The notes under the pieces are model-generated. The model was not told the DNA's origin. It saw nothing but the letters and a program-made list of their open reading frames with translations, and searched no databases. From contig NC_091137.1 of assembly GCF_041381155.1 (NCBI RefSeq), positions 22,613,655-22,677,654 on the forward strand: 64,000 nucleotides of DNA, written 5' to 3'. The position numbers were made by a program, and so were the translations under genes. Shown piece by piece: positions 24,779 to 37,179 of the stretch (the first letter of the stretch is position 1; each line of letters starts with the position of its first letter). Origin of the DNA: Argopecten irradians (Eukaryota; Mollusca; Bivalvia; Pectinida; Pectinidae).

Positions 24779-25188
24779 TTAATAGGCTTGGATAAGGAAT
24801 CCAGAAAAGGAACTATACGCACTGCCCTGTATCTTGTACCCCGATGGGTCATAATAGTGTTCTACCCAAACCGATTGGCCTTCCTGGAGAGTAACAACAA
24901 CAAGTTTGCTTCCGTTGTCCGAATTGTTACCGTTTGCAAAGGCAACACCAATCTGTTGACTGTCTTTGATAATGGCGACATGAAGATATGACTCACTCCC
25001 GTAACACATGACGGTCACAGAGAAGGCGTACAGACCAGTTACGGGAGCAGTGAAGTGGCCGTGTCTGGAGTCATAACCGTTACCGTCGTTGGTTACAACA
25101 GTGTCAAACACAATGATCTGGTGATCGCCAAGAGCGGTGGTAGTTGATAGAGACGCGGAGAAACCAATACCTGATGTAGCGTCTGAAA
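24779..25188 (-). CDS. C1q-domain terminal exon, locus D
   Basis: 410 nt, starting VSDATSGIGFSASLS and ending FSGFLIQAY then TAA. The C1q signature spacing is met: F of FDTVVTN, Y of GYDSRHG, F of HFTAP, and GLYAF. The back half has LHVAIIKD, NGSKLVVVTL and EGQSVWVEH. It is very close to the locus C exon. It is a full C1q domain with no frame problem. Confidence 0.92.
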
Positions 25189-28100
25189 CTAAAATCAGGT
25201 AGCTAAAACATGCAGAAGGCTTGTGATACGATAGCTCAATATAAGCGTTTGTCTGAAGCACCTATGTTTGGACTTTCGGTTAGCTGCTCAAATGTTACAA
25301 ACTTGGAGAACATTGAATTTTTGTTGCAAAGGGAATACGTGCTTATGTTTTATATACTTAAAAATATCTTTTGTCAGAAGCGAGGAATGCATTTCCAGAA
25401 CATTATGTAGTATATGGGTAACTAAATCTCATTGTGTCAAACACAAATGTTTTTACCTTATATGGTAATAAATTTATACGACCTTTTGACTACGACATAC
25501 AAGCCAATATGAAAGGTGTTTGGCCTGATTCACTCGATAATTACTCATAACTTTTCCGTCGTTTTCACTCTGCCTAATTCTCATGATATAAATGGATATT
25601 ATGGATGTAATTGGTAGCGTGAAGATCGCTTACTATCACGATGCACTTCCTTAAAATAGCATAGAATTATAAGTTCTGAATTATTGCAAAATTTATGTGG
25701 CTATCACGAAATTGATTTCGAAAGATGAATACTAGCCGCATCTTTGTTTTACCTCTTTTTTGAAGAGTCTTCGGCCATGGGTCTACAAAGTTGAGTAAGA
25801 CATGATTTAATGTTTATACATAAATCTATTTAATTTGATATTTTTTTTCGGTTTTCAGATGCATTCGTGCTTGAGACATATTCCATGATACTTGAATAGA
25901 TAATGACATAATAATAGATAATTAAGATTCGTTTTGAAATTATCTTAATGTATAGCAAAGTATTTTTGCATTAAGAAACAATGTTTTATATAACATATTA
26001 TTAGATTTGTGGCATAGAGCTTACCTTTTAGTTCATTACTTTCGGCTGCATGATCTTCTAAACGTTTTTCGAAGTGTTCTGAAATGAATTATTTTTATGA
26101 CGATGAAATGCAAATCAACTTCATCAAAACCAATATTGTATGAATTTCAAATAAGCTTCTTCATATGTATCGATGTAAATAAGCCAAAATAAAAATAATA
26201 TTGCATTACAAAAGTAAACTGACATACCCTTTAGTTCCTCTATACGCTTTTCGAAGTGATCTGTAAAAGGAACGAAGAAATACCTCAATGACAACGATAA
26301 ACTAATATCTAAATAAAATTGTTTTTAACGTGATACATCTAGATTACTTGCGATTACTACTTTAATCACTTACGAGAGACTTTATGAGAGAACTAATTTA
26401 ACATATCCAATTTGGAAATAATTAATAACTAACAACCTTTAGACGGATCTACTTACTTAAGAAACGATCGAGATCCTTTGTTTACTTGATTGGGCATTTT
26501 ACAACATTAACAGGGGAGGCTGAAGTTGGTTCCGCTTAAACGGAACTTGGAACTCGGAACTAACTTCAGCCTCCCCATTTACAGCAATATATATGCACAA
26601 CTGGATATGTCAACAGACGACCTGGGCAGTTCTTCTGTCCTTATCGCCTACATAACCTATCGTCGTACCGGCGGTATGTTCTACACTGCCTCAGTGTTGT
26701 GTTCTCTAACCCTGGCTTCCCAACTAGCCAGTGACCCGTACTCTTGGCATACACGATTCCTCCGCGTCCCCTTGTCGTAAACACAGTAGATGAGAAGACA
26801 ATATCCTACTCCGAGGTATGTCACTACCCTCTATCCCTGTTATACTCCGGGGACAACCTCTGGCACCACTGCCAGTGTCCTATTCCGAGCTATGTCACTA
26901 TCCTCTGTCCCTGTTATACTCCGGGGACAACCCCTGGCACCACTGCCTGCCCTTGCCTGTGTCCTACTCCGAGCTATGTCACTACCCTCTATCCCTGTTA
27001 TACTCCGGGGACAACCCCTGGCACCACTGCCTGTGTCCTATTCCGAGCTATGTCACTACCCTCTGTCCCTATTATACTCCGGGGACAACCCCTGGCACCA
27101 CTGCCTGTGTCCTACTCCGAGATATGTCACTACCCTCTATCCCTGTTATACTCCGGGGACAACCCCTGGCACCACTGCCTGTGTCCTATTCCGAGCTATG
27201 TCACTACCCTCTGTCCCTATTATACTCCGGGGACAACCCCTGGCACCACTGCCTGTGTCCTACTCCGAGATATGTCACTACCCTCTATCCCTGTTATACT
27301 CCGGGGACAACCCCTGGCACCACTGCCTGTGTCCTATTCCGAGCTATGTCACTACCCTCTGTCCCTGTTATACTCCGGGGACAACCTCTGGCACCACTGC
27401 CAGTGTCCTATTCCGAGCTATGTCACTACCCTCTGTCCCTGTTATACTCCGGGGACAACCCCTGGCACCACTGCCTGTGTCCTATTCCGAGCTATGTCAC
27501 TACCCTCTGTCCCTGTTATACTCCGGGGACAACCCCTGGCACCACTGCCTGTGTCCTACTCCGAGATATGTCACTACCCTCTGTCCCTGTTATACTCCGG
27601 GGACAACCCCTGGCACCACTGCCAGTGTCCTACTCCGATCTATGTCACTACCCTCTGTCCCTGTTATACTCCGGGGACAACCCCTGGCACCACTGCCTGT
27701 GTCCTATTCCGAGTATGTCACTACCCTCTGTCCCTGTTATACTCCGGGGACAACCCCTGGCACCACTGCCAGTGTCCTATTCCGAGCTATGTCACTACCC
27801 TCTGTCCCTGTTATACTCCGGGGACAACCTCTGGCACCACTGCCAGTGTCCTATTCCGAGCTATGTCACTACCCTCTGTCCCTGTTATACTCCGGGGACA
27901 ACCCCTGGCACCACTGCCTGTGTCCTATTCCGATCTATGTCACTACCCTCTGTCCCTGTTTATACTCCGGGGACAACCCCTGGCACCACTGCCTGTGTCC
28001 TACTCCGAGATATGTCACTACCCTCTGTCCCTGTTATACTCCGGGGACAACCCCTGGCACCACTGCCTGTGTCCTACTCCGAGATATGTCACTACCCTCT

Positions 28101-30945
28101 GTCCCTGTTATACTCCGGGGACAACCCCTGGCACCACTGCCTGTGTCCTATTCCGAGCTATGTCACCTACCTCTGTCCCTTTTTTACTCCGGGGACAACC
28201 CCTGGCACCACTGCCAGTGTCCTGGTCTGAGTCGCCTGCAATACCTTTGCCACTCAAGTGTGAAAAATACAAAACCTCTGTCACTCCTCTGAATAACCTC
28301 TGGCACGACTGCCAGTTCTGAGCCTTCCTGGCGTACCCAGGGCCGTTCACACTCCGTCACTGACACTGACAATGTGTACATCACCAGACAATCTTTGCAA
28401 GCAACCCCTTACTCAGGACCTTCCATCGATATACACAACGTACCGATACCAATGTTGCCTTTTCAGACAACCCCCTTATTCAGGTGCTGCTGGCACCAGT
28501 ACTTTGTACAGCGATCAATCTAAATCTCAAAACAAGTTAGTTTTCGCTAACGTTTACTTTGAGCAGTGTATCCAGCTCTGATTGTTGATTTTTGGGTGTT
28601 TATAGTCAAGATTTAAGTAACAACTTTCACACGTTACTATGACCGTCCTCTTTTCTCAACACAGTCTTGGGACCGGCTACGGCGGAGTTAGTATCCAGCC
28701 CTTTTGATTAATTGATGGTCCTTATTCCGGTTATAACCGAGCCTAGGACAAAGTATCCAGCCCAACACATTTCGGTATGATTGTGTAATAAGTCATGTTC
28801 CCTGACAATGGTATAATTCATTTGCATACAGTAACTTGCAGTTGTAAGTTCTTTTTTATATCACCATCATATTGTAAGGTACATATTACCATTTTGGCAA
28901 AAATCACTATAAGCAAACCTAATTAGTCAAATTGTAGTATATGTATCGCCAACGATATTTTTTCTGACAACTTACCAGACTTAAAATACCCTTAACAGTT
29001 ATCAACTATGGATCTTTGTTGAGGTTCACTTGGTGATATACTACCCTGGTAGAATTATATAATGACATGTACAATGAGCTATACCCTCTTGTCATTAGTT
29101 GATATTCTTCCAGTATGACATCAATAGACCGAATTAAAGGACGATATGTTATTTATTACTTTTTTCAATGTTGTATGAAAAAAATACAAAAAGAGCAACC
29201 CAAGTACATTTTCCCGAACAACTCGGGATATTTTTACGTCACAGTAGCAATAGCCAATGCGAATAATGATAAATCGTAGCATGTCTAAATAGTATCCACA
29301 AAAAACGCATTTTCAATACATGAAATCATAAGGAAAGTGAGAATAATTGGCATACCTTTTTGTTCCTGTTTATCAATTGCAAGCCTTTTCATGCTATCTG
29401 AAAAAGAATTTTTCTTTGTGATAATGAGGCCTGAAATCAAACTTAACATTGCAATTATGTTAATTACAATATGAAATATTTATCTAAACAGGAAAAAAAT
29501 CAGGAAAAAGAAATTCAGCTAAAATAAGTTTTCAGCTTAAGTATTTGTGTTCATGTGTAAGGATATATGATACACAAGATCCTAATTTCGACGGAACTCC
29601 CCGAACTGGTATTGTATATCTGTTGTACTAATTCTGTCTTAATTATTACTATTGATGCAACTGCTACGTGCACTATTTGAAGTATTTTTAACCAACTCTG
29701 ATGATGAATTGATTTTAACATATTTAATGTTTTCTTTTACTAAACTGAAACATGAAGAAAGACTACTCATTACCCGACTTTTTAAACTGAACACTTGATG
29801 TGGTAATTTTCGTTCAATGAATTGAAAAACATACCCATGAGTTCTCGGTGCTCAGCTGCAAAAAATAGAAATATGCAATATAATGACACAGACATTAAAT
29901 AAATTATATATTAGATATATGTAATCGAATATATAAGATTGATTTTTCAGATGAAAAGAACTGCCATCATTCAAATAAAAACAACCTCTATCACATCCAC
30001 TTACACATTGAAGCCGATATGCAGACTGAGTAGACGGAAAAATGAGGCAATTTATATTTTAAGTAATTTGATCTCCATCTTGTGTGTTCATTACATTTAA
30101 TAAAATTGTCTATATAATTGTAAAAGTGGAATTAATCTCGGTGTTAATATTTCGCTTAATTAGCTTTCATTAAATATCCTCGTGCAAACATATTGACAGG
30201 CCAGATTGTTTTACATGTAAATAATTTTACTATAGGTGTTCAGTGTGTGCCTATTGTTACATCGTGAATAGGTTTAAGCCATGCTTTGCGATAGACGAAC
30301 ACGCAAAAATTATGTGCATGTTTTTTCGGGAAGTATAGCCTTAATAATTTTGCTGGTATAAGTCGGTGATAAAATATAAATTTCATTTGAAACAACATAC
30401 CTTTTAGCTGCTGGTTTTCAGCTACAAAAATAAAAAACATGTTAAGTATAAAAACAAATATGATTGAATGAATTTTTTTTCTATTATTGTATTATACAGA
30501 TATATTCTAAAATAGTAACAATAAAGAAATATTTAAGACGCACATGCACATACATTGAGGGAATAAGCGATGTGACTTTGCAGAATTACTTGTATTTTGA
30601 AGTTGAACAAAATGCTAATATTTAGTTAATTTTAGTTTTTCTCTGCTGTCAGTGAATGCTGATTTTAAACAATGAAATGTAAATTGTCACATAATTATCA
30701 AATGAGGTTGAAGTAGTTAATTACAATAAACAGCAATGTACAGAATTCAATAATAAAGTAAATCTATAAATAAAATGAATGGAAGGGGAAATCATCTTAC
30801 CATTCTGACGTAGGAGGGCAGTCTGTAGTGCCTGAACCTGTTGCTGAAGAGACGAGAACGTTTCCTTGGTAACGTTACTATCACAGGTAACCATGGTAGT
30901 TACCATAGACATACAAACTAGCTGTAAAATTGTTATGGGCGACAT
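24779..30945 (-). CDS. Locus D: secreted coiled-coil C1q-domain protein, intact
   Basis: All eight exons have AG acceptors, GT donors and phase-1 junctions: 30,801-30,945 (signal peptide MSPITILQLVCMSMVTTMVTC plus SLQQQVQALQTALLRQN); 30,401-30,421 (AENQQLK); 29,835-29,855 (AEHRELM); 29,358-29,399 (DSMKRLAIDKQEQK); 26,228-26,260 (11 codons, DHFEKRIEELK); 26,025-26,078 (EHFEKRLEDHAAESNELK); 25,753-25,782 (linker DPWPKTLQKR); 24,779-25,188 (C1q). The sum is 756 nt, or 251 residues plus stop. The stalk exons code 7, 7, 14, 11 and 18 residues, lengths that suit coiled-coil heptads and hendecads. The linker is three codons shorter than in C. The intron between 26,260 and 29,358 holds a 74-bp minisatellite. 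Secretion and trimeric or higher assembly are inferred from the signal peptide and stalk. This is the best template for annotating the family. Confidence 0.87.
26513..26576. repeat. 22-bp inverted repeat beside the minisatellite block
   Basis: Arms 26,513-26,534 and 26,555-26,576 pair with one mismatch (GGGGAGGCTGAAGTTGGTTC on the left) around a 20-nt loop. It sits at the left edge of a less AT-rich block that holds the minisatellite, so it may mark the end of an inserted element. No partner is seen at the right edge. Confidence 0.7.
26805..28222 (+). repeat. 74-bp minisatellite, about 19 units
   Basis: About 19 near-identical head-to-tail units run across the block, each with TATACTCCGGGGACAAC and CTGGCACCACTGCC. 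One unit is 73 bp and one is 75 bp. Variants of the unit start (CTACTCCGAGATATG against CTATTCCGAGCTATG) and CCCTATTATAC against CCCTGTTATAC recur in pairs, showing duplication of multi-unit blocks. The unit has no stop in any plus frame, so all three frames stay open for 470-525 codons. Because 74 is not a multiple of 3, each frame spells the same 74-residue cycle. The array lies in an intron of locus D, antisense to it. I regard the open frames as a consequence of the unit, not as evidence of a gene. Confidence 0.92.
28223..28800. other. Unexplained stretch flanking the minisatellite
   Basis: Richer in C than its surroundings, with a degraded fragment of the repeat unit (CCTCTGGCACGACTGCCAG near 28,298) and AGTATCCAGCCC twice (near 28,690 and 28,755). 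It is probably part of the same inserted block as the minisatellite. I recognise no gene in it. Confidence 0.4.
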
Positions 30946-30990
30946 AGTTGTGTATGTACAAGTATTGTCAGAAAAGGTAAAGGATTCTTA

Positions 30991-31016
30991 TTTTTATCTT
31001 ACAGATAAGCTGACAC
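30991..31016 (-). promoter_or_regulatory. Shared GATA/TATA-like upstream motif, locus D
   Basis: The minus strand reads AAGTGTGTCAGCTTATCTG then TAAGATAAAAA, 46-71 nt upstream of the start codon. The sequence is almost the same as in locus C. Confidence 0.55.
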
Positions 31017-31679
31017 ACTTTACCGATATCCTCTTAGACGGTAGTTGGGAGTCTATGTTTACTAGAACCTTGTACACGTGACAGGGGAGATAATTTTATT
31101 TCTTACAACACAATCAGCAATTATATATGAAGCAATTGATATTAAAAAAAAGCCCAATCATTCAGGCCATGAGCGAGGTCTTTGTAACACGTGTGTAAAC
31201 TTGTGAAGTGAAATCGGTTGATAGCTGGGATCTGACGCACTATTCCATACTCAGAACATACTCGTACGGCCTTCCACAATAAATATCGTGCAGTAGGCCT
31301 ATGTTGTACCGGTATTATTAAAGCAATGATATAATGACAATCCTCATCAGACATATGCCAAATGAAGTGGAAGTTATCTGTACTTTTAGAATCTCGATCG
31401 TTACAGTTTTCACGACATGCCGGAAAATGTTCCCGATACAATTATCATAAGGAATATTTTACCCTTATGAAACTAAAGATTATTTGTAAATACATTGAAC
31501 TTTCAAAAGCATAATTCTATAGCTAAGGTATGTTGTGTATATATATATTTACCTGTGTTTGTAACACATTTCATTTAGATATTGATATGAGAAAAATGTG
31601 TCGGCTTATCAATTAGCCATCAATATATTTGAAGTCAATAAATCGTTCTGACCGACACGTATGAATTCAAAAGGGAGAT

Positions 31680-33055
31680 TAACTTCCGGATGTTTCGGTC
31701 ATCTTGAAATTGTTAATCAAAGGAAATCCTACGTAATGTGTAGATTACTTAAGTGATAGCGGAAGCTATCTTATTGTCATAGAATATGTTTTTTTACCCT
31801 TTGGCACCGTACGGCGGTCACCATTGTATTTGTGTCGGCTGTCAAAAGTTTAGCTGAAAAAGCCGGTTTACCTAACACCTGAAGCCATCTAGTGCCTATA
31901 TAAGTCATTGGTCATTACCAATAAACCTCTGAACCTTATTGATGGCTTGACTATTATTTCTGGTAAGAAATTCTATGTTATTGCATACATTTGTTTGTAA
32001 CTTATTTTTACTATTATGATTACTTATTAACTGTATATCTTCAAATTGTCAATTATTCATTGATTTAATTATTATTTTTGTACTTAATAACACAATGCGA
32101 TTAATCAGGTATTATGATTGTAAAATGTATTTCAAACTCAAAAGTAAATAATTGGAATTGATGTTAATTAATTTTATTATCGTCCTAAGTTACTTATATG
32201 TTAGAAATCTATCTTAATTATGGAAGTCGATAATATAATTGAAATTAACCATCTTTGATAAGGTCCCGCAAAGCGGAGACCGCCATATTGTATTTAAACC
32301 TATTGAGTTACGTCTCTTTACATTGCACTGTGTAACGTTAACTTTACAGGTTAATCATAATGGTGTATCTTTGTAAATATAATCATTTTAATTATAATAA
32401 TATCGGCATATGTTAATTATTGTAGGCATATAGATCATTAGGATTTGAATAATAAATCTTCTTGAACAGACATGATTATTTTGAGACAACAGCCGTGACC
32501 TGTTTGCTTTTAATACTTGTTGTAAATATGAAATTATTACATGTTGTAGTCATGGAATTGTTAGCCATAACTAGGTTGTTGTCTTTAGAATTAGCATATT
32601 TACTCATAAATCTTTCTGTATTTTATAATTAAGAGCATCGGTGATGTTGTCATCTTCGGAAGTAATGTCATTACATGCTCATTGCTATTGCTTTGATTAT
32701 TTCATATTAAGAAATTATCTTGTTTTGCTAAAATCTGTAGTTGGTCAATTTATTGAATTACTTATAATTAAGATTTTAATATTGTTAATTTTCCCGTCGG
32801 CTCCTTTCACGCAAAGCGTATATTATGTACTCTACCATAAAATAATTATTTCCCCCCATTTTATGAGTATTTCCCCAGAACAAAAGAATTGTTTATTCAA
32901 TATTGTAATCAGTTTATATTACTTAGAAAATAATTTGTATTGAACTACTACAATGTAAATGATGATTTCTTAGTTTCGATTGTATGTTTGAATTATGAAA
33001 CATCATGACCAATAAACCTCTGGACCCTATTGATGGCTTGACTATTATTTCAGAA
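31680..33055 (+). mobile_element. Possible LTR-like remnant bounded by a 43-bp direct repeat
   Basis: The block CCAATAAACCTCTG...GACTATTATTTC occurs at 31,918-31,960 and again at 33,009-33,051 with a few differences. The first is preceded by a TATATAAG box at 31,897 and contains AATAAA, the promoter and poly(A) layout of an LTR or another terminal repeat. Nothing between them codes for a recognisable protein. I call it a possible old LTR-type remnant, broken. The outer boundary near 31,680 is a guess. Confidence 0.35.
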
Positions 33056-34871
33056 CCAACTACAGCTATATAGACCAACTACAACCAAACAACAAACCAC
33101 AAAAAAACTACATAAAACAATAGACAAAGTTGTCGTATATGTGATGTCGGTATTACTATTTATATTACGTGAAACATTATCAAATAAAACAACATAATGC
33201 CTGTTAACTGTTTACTAAATAGAGTATTAACATCAAAACTTGTCGTAAGCGTTAGTCTTAGTTTAGAGAGTGTGTCTACGACATTCTTTTGTGAAACAAA
33301 TGTGTTAGTCAGGTGATTATTCAGTGCGGGAAACACAGGTATGTGTGTTTGTTTACGTAATGTCTGATTGCTGAATGTAAACAAATACGGACACATACTG
33401 CTTGGCTTACAACCGATGTTGGCCATGCTTATATTTTGATACACTGGAGAACATAGACTTCATGAGGACAGCAGAATAGTTCTTCAATACATCGATGTTT
33501 ACAGTATATATGGCTGTTTTAAATTACGACCGGTAGGTGTATCACATGCATATATGGCTAACTTCACAGTAATATTTTGAGAGATGGAGTTATTTACCAC
33601 GGCTGATTAATTTGTAATTATTGACCTTAGCTAAGATATTTATTTTTAGTACCTGCTATTTTAATGTAATTAAAAGACATTATAGCATCTTTGTTTTTTT
33701 AACCAGCAAATTAAAATTAAAACTGGGAAATTAAAAACAATAAGGCCTCCTACTGAGTAGACTATATCAAATTGATTTTTATTTTTGGTTTTGAAATATT
33801 TGTATATTAATTAGATTAATTTACCATGCAATCTGAGTGAGATATATCCAATTTGATTATGTAGTATATATCCTAATTAATAAACTACATAATTGTGTCA
33901 TCATGCAGAATGAGAATACATTCATTCCAGATTTGGCTGATCAATCATGAATATCACAGAGCTACATGTCCTCTATTATGAAGTCATTCAAACAGATATG
34001 ATTGTAGTGTGATTCTGAATTGATCAATGTGAAAATTACAAAAAGTCATGATATATGTATATGATGACAAAAAAATGTTATTTAAATTTAGTTTTAAAAA
34101 ACTTACTTTTTATCAAGTGACATTTGATATTTTTTATCTGGAAATTATTCTGTGCAATTTTAAGTTCAGATATTTGCATTTCAAAATTTAATTTGCATTG
34201 TATTAAGAATCTAAATATTATTTTTGTAATCTGTGGTATTCTGTGGTTTAAAAGGTGTATTCTCGAAGAAATGAAGAGCTTACTAAATGTTTGTTTTATT
34301 GTTTTTGAAGAAATGCACAAGAAATGAAATCTGTATCGCCGGCCTACAATAATGGAAACTGTCATCAATATCGACCTCACTGCGGGTACAAATGTGTAGT
34401 CTGATGATCCAAATCCTTAATTTATACTGGGTATATACTTAGTAAGATATATGAAGATGTTTTTGATTTATAAAAAAAGATGGTCAGTATATTATAGTTA
34501 TAAGGCCTTCCATTTTGTAATTGATTAAAACCCCTTCTTGGGAAGCAGTGGCCTTATGGCTATATACATTGAGTCATCAAATTACCACCACCTGTGTTAC
34601 AAGTTCAAAACCTGTTAATAAGAAATCTCATTCACACATGCAAAAATTATTAATGTTTTCTTTTTTATTACATGTATTTCAGACACTGAAATAGACCGCG
34701 ATGACAGAAAGACATATGCTGTTTACAAAAAGACACTAAAAACAACATGTGAATTATTTCAAAGTTAATCTTAACAAAGGAAAAAGAAGCCAAATGAAGA
34801 AAATGAAAACTCATGGATTTTGACCAAACTCATTAATTATAAAATATGATTGTGTCTCCTCATATAACACC
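33056..34871. other. Intergenic AT-rich stretch
   Basis: No gene or repeat boundary is recognised; short frames only. Confidence 0.35.
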
Positions 34872-35060
34872 TATTCCATCTTTGCATATTACAGAATTGC
34901 CTCCCTTGCGGGTAGGTATCCATTGTGATGTCATTATTTTGTTTGCGAAATTCTGGTAGATTTCTCTTAAAAGTATGATATTGTGCCTGCAAACACATGA
35001 CATCACAACCAATAACTACCCGCTAGGTCATATAACTCTATTATATGCAAATATAGAATA
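34872..35060. mobile_element. MITE, about 190 bp, copy 1
   Basis: The inverted ends TATTCCATCTTTGCATATTA and TATTCTATATTTGCATATAA (right end reverse-complemented) continue inward as TCCCTTGCGGGTAG and its degraded mirror. A related copy is at 41,541-41,680. Confidence 0.6.
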
Positions 35061-35483
35061 CCATTAGTCAAGATCTATACTATAAAGTAATGACTGTGCT
35101 GTTATATTACAAAATATATAATTTGAATTGAGCATTTAGGGAATTATATGTAGATGGACATGCATGTTGTCCTGTAATTTTAGTATTTATTTCTAATTTT
35201 TATGTGCACTACCATTCAATATTTTATTTATGAATGTATTTGAAAATAAAGAAAGAAATAATAATTTATATGAAATACAATACACTATTATTTAGTTGTC
35301 ACTTTTGTTATTTTTCATAAATAAGAGCTATTCCAGTAAAACATCTTTCACAAACCCCTAGACTCCAGGTTTGCTTAGATATTCAAACAACAGCTGTTAC
35401 AGGAGTTGTTTTTTTATTTCTTTTAAGCCAGAAGTTACCAAAGATGATTTTAATGAAATAACTCTTGTTAAGCACCACTTGAT

Positions 35484-35805
35484 TTTTAGACGCTTTAAAT
35501 CCCCTAAGTGAGACCCCTTCAAATCCCCCTAAGGATACAACTTCAAATCCACTGGTGTCCTTATTTACATATTGTAGACGTTTAAAATCCCCTATGTGTG
35601 ACCGCTTCAAATCCCCTTAGCTGGACCACTGCAAACCACCTTATTGGGGCCACTTCAAATTCCCTTATCAAAACCACTCGATAACCTCTTAACTAGACCA
35701 CTGCATATCTCCTTAGCAGAACCACTTCAAATCCACTGGTAAATAATTAAGATATTTTAAATGCTTAAAATTCCCTTAGGTGACTTCAAATCCACTTAAA
35801 CTATC
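35484..35805. repeat. Degenerate short tandem repeat (TTCAAATCCCCTTA type)
   Basis: About ten loosely spaced copies of ACCACTTCAAATCCCCTTA occur with a period of roughly 25-30 bp, well diverged from each other. It is an old decayed minisatellite with no coding reading. Confidence 0.65.
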
Positions 35806-35879
35806 GTAATTACGATTGCAGCATACATTTTACATTTTTAGGTCACCTGACCAAAGGTCATGATGACCTGTGATAGTCT

Positions 35880-36250
35880 TTTGTCAAATCTTTTGAACAC
35901 GGTAATGTTACGGAGTTATTGCCCTTTGCGCTAATAATTATTTTTGGATCTTGTGAACATGATAACTTGAGTAATAGACCAACATTGGAGAATTCTTTGA
36001 AAAGTTCGAAAATCAGCGAGATTTAAATTTAACTTACATAGTTATTGCCCTTTGCAATAAAAATAATGAACGTAGTGAACACTTTGAATTGAGTAAATAT
36101 GCACCGATCTTAATGAAACTTAAAAGGAGACTAACATTAGAAAGGTCTCGTACGAGTTCGAAAATTAGCTTGATTTGACTGTAACCTACGGAGATATTGC
36201 CCTTTGCAATAATAATTGTTATTGGACTTTGTCTTTTTATAGAAACTATC
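35880..36250. repeat. Old tandem repeat with period about 140 bp
   Basis: The block GTTATTGCCCTTTGC occurs three times (near 35,915, 36,040 and 36,190). Each is preceded by matching text such as AGTTCGAAAATYAGC. Divergence is high. The adjacent 35,840-35,875 carries AGGTCA/TGACCT half-sites. Confidence 0.55.
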
Positions 36251-37179
36251 CATTTATTTCTTATTTTCAATTTGTTATACCTATTTAAATGATTTTTCTC
36301 TCTTTCTCAATAACTATTAGCATATATATAAAATTTGTCTCTATCTAGAATCCAATAATTTCGTGCTAGTCTCGGAAAAGTACATACATAGGCCAATTTA
36401 CTCCTTTCAAAACAATGGTAATAGTATTGCTATAAGAACCAACTTGATCAGGGAGCCTTTGTGTTTCAGTACTATCAGTACTTTGATTATTTCCTATCTG
36501 TTGTATAAAATAAAATGAGAACTAAGACTTTGTAATATTAATAATCCTAAAAAGGGCCAAAATAAATTCAAAGTGAAATAAAAAAAAAAGGACTTTGATT
36601 ATAGCACATGAAAACTGACTTTTAAATTAATTCAGCTGATGCAATCCAAAAAATTAACAACGTAGTCATTGGAAAATCATTTGGTTGGTTTCTCTTAGAA
36701 TCATAAATCATATATCGAAGAATAGGATCATAACACATCACCTATACAGGTAAGTTCACCTGATTGAATCAACGACTCCTGCATTTATGTATAATGTTTT
36801 AAAATATATTTTTGCACATTATCAAACTTCACCTATTTGTCTAGAAATGACATGATGCATGTCGATCGTGTAATCCGATATAGATTCCTCTAAAGTCCCA
36901 CCTCTAAATTTAGCAAATGATAGCAGAAAAGTTATATGAAATATATATATTCAAATGAAATACATTTACACATCAATTTCAAACATTGAATCATTAACTA
37001 AATATTTCAACTAAACAAAACCCACCTCTCTAAAATTAATATCGAACTTTGATCTTCGACTTTCATTTCCAAGATAACACATCGAAACGTGACACATATA
37101 ATTTTCGCTGGTTGTATAACACTATCATTACATCAACCATACTTAACAATCTGAATTAATTGTTAAGAAATAAACCTAC

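Noticed and set aside
26513-26576. Hairpin as a rho-independent-type terminator or CRISPR-like repeat
   Set aside because: The context is a eukaryotic intron, there is only one copy, and no array is present. It is better seen as an element end.
26744-28321. Three overlapping plus-strand open frames of 470-525 codons read as repeat-protein genes
   Set aside because: They are all the same 74-bp minisatellite unit read in different phases. No start context, domain or splice pattern supports translation.
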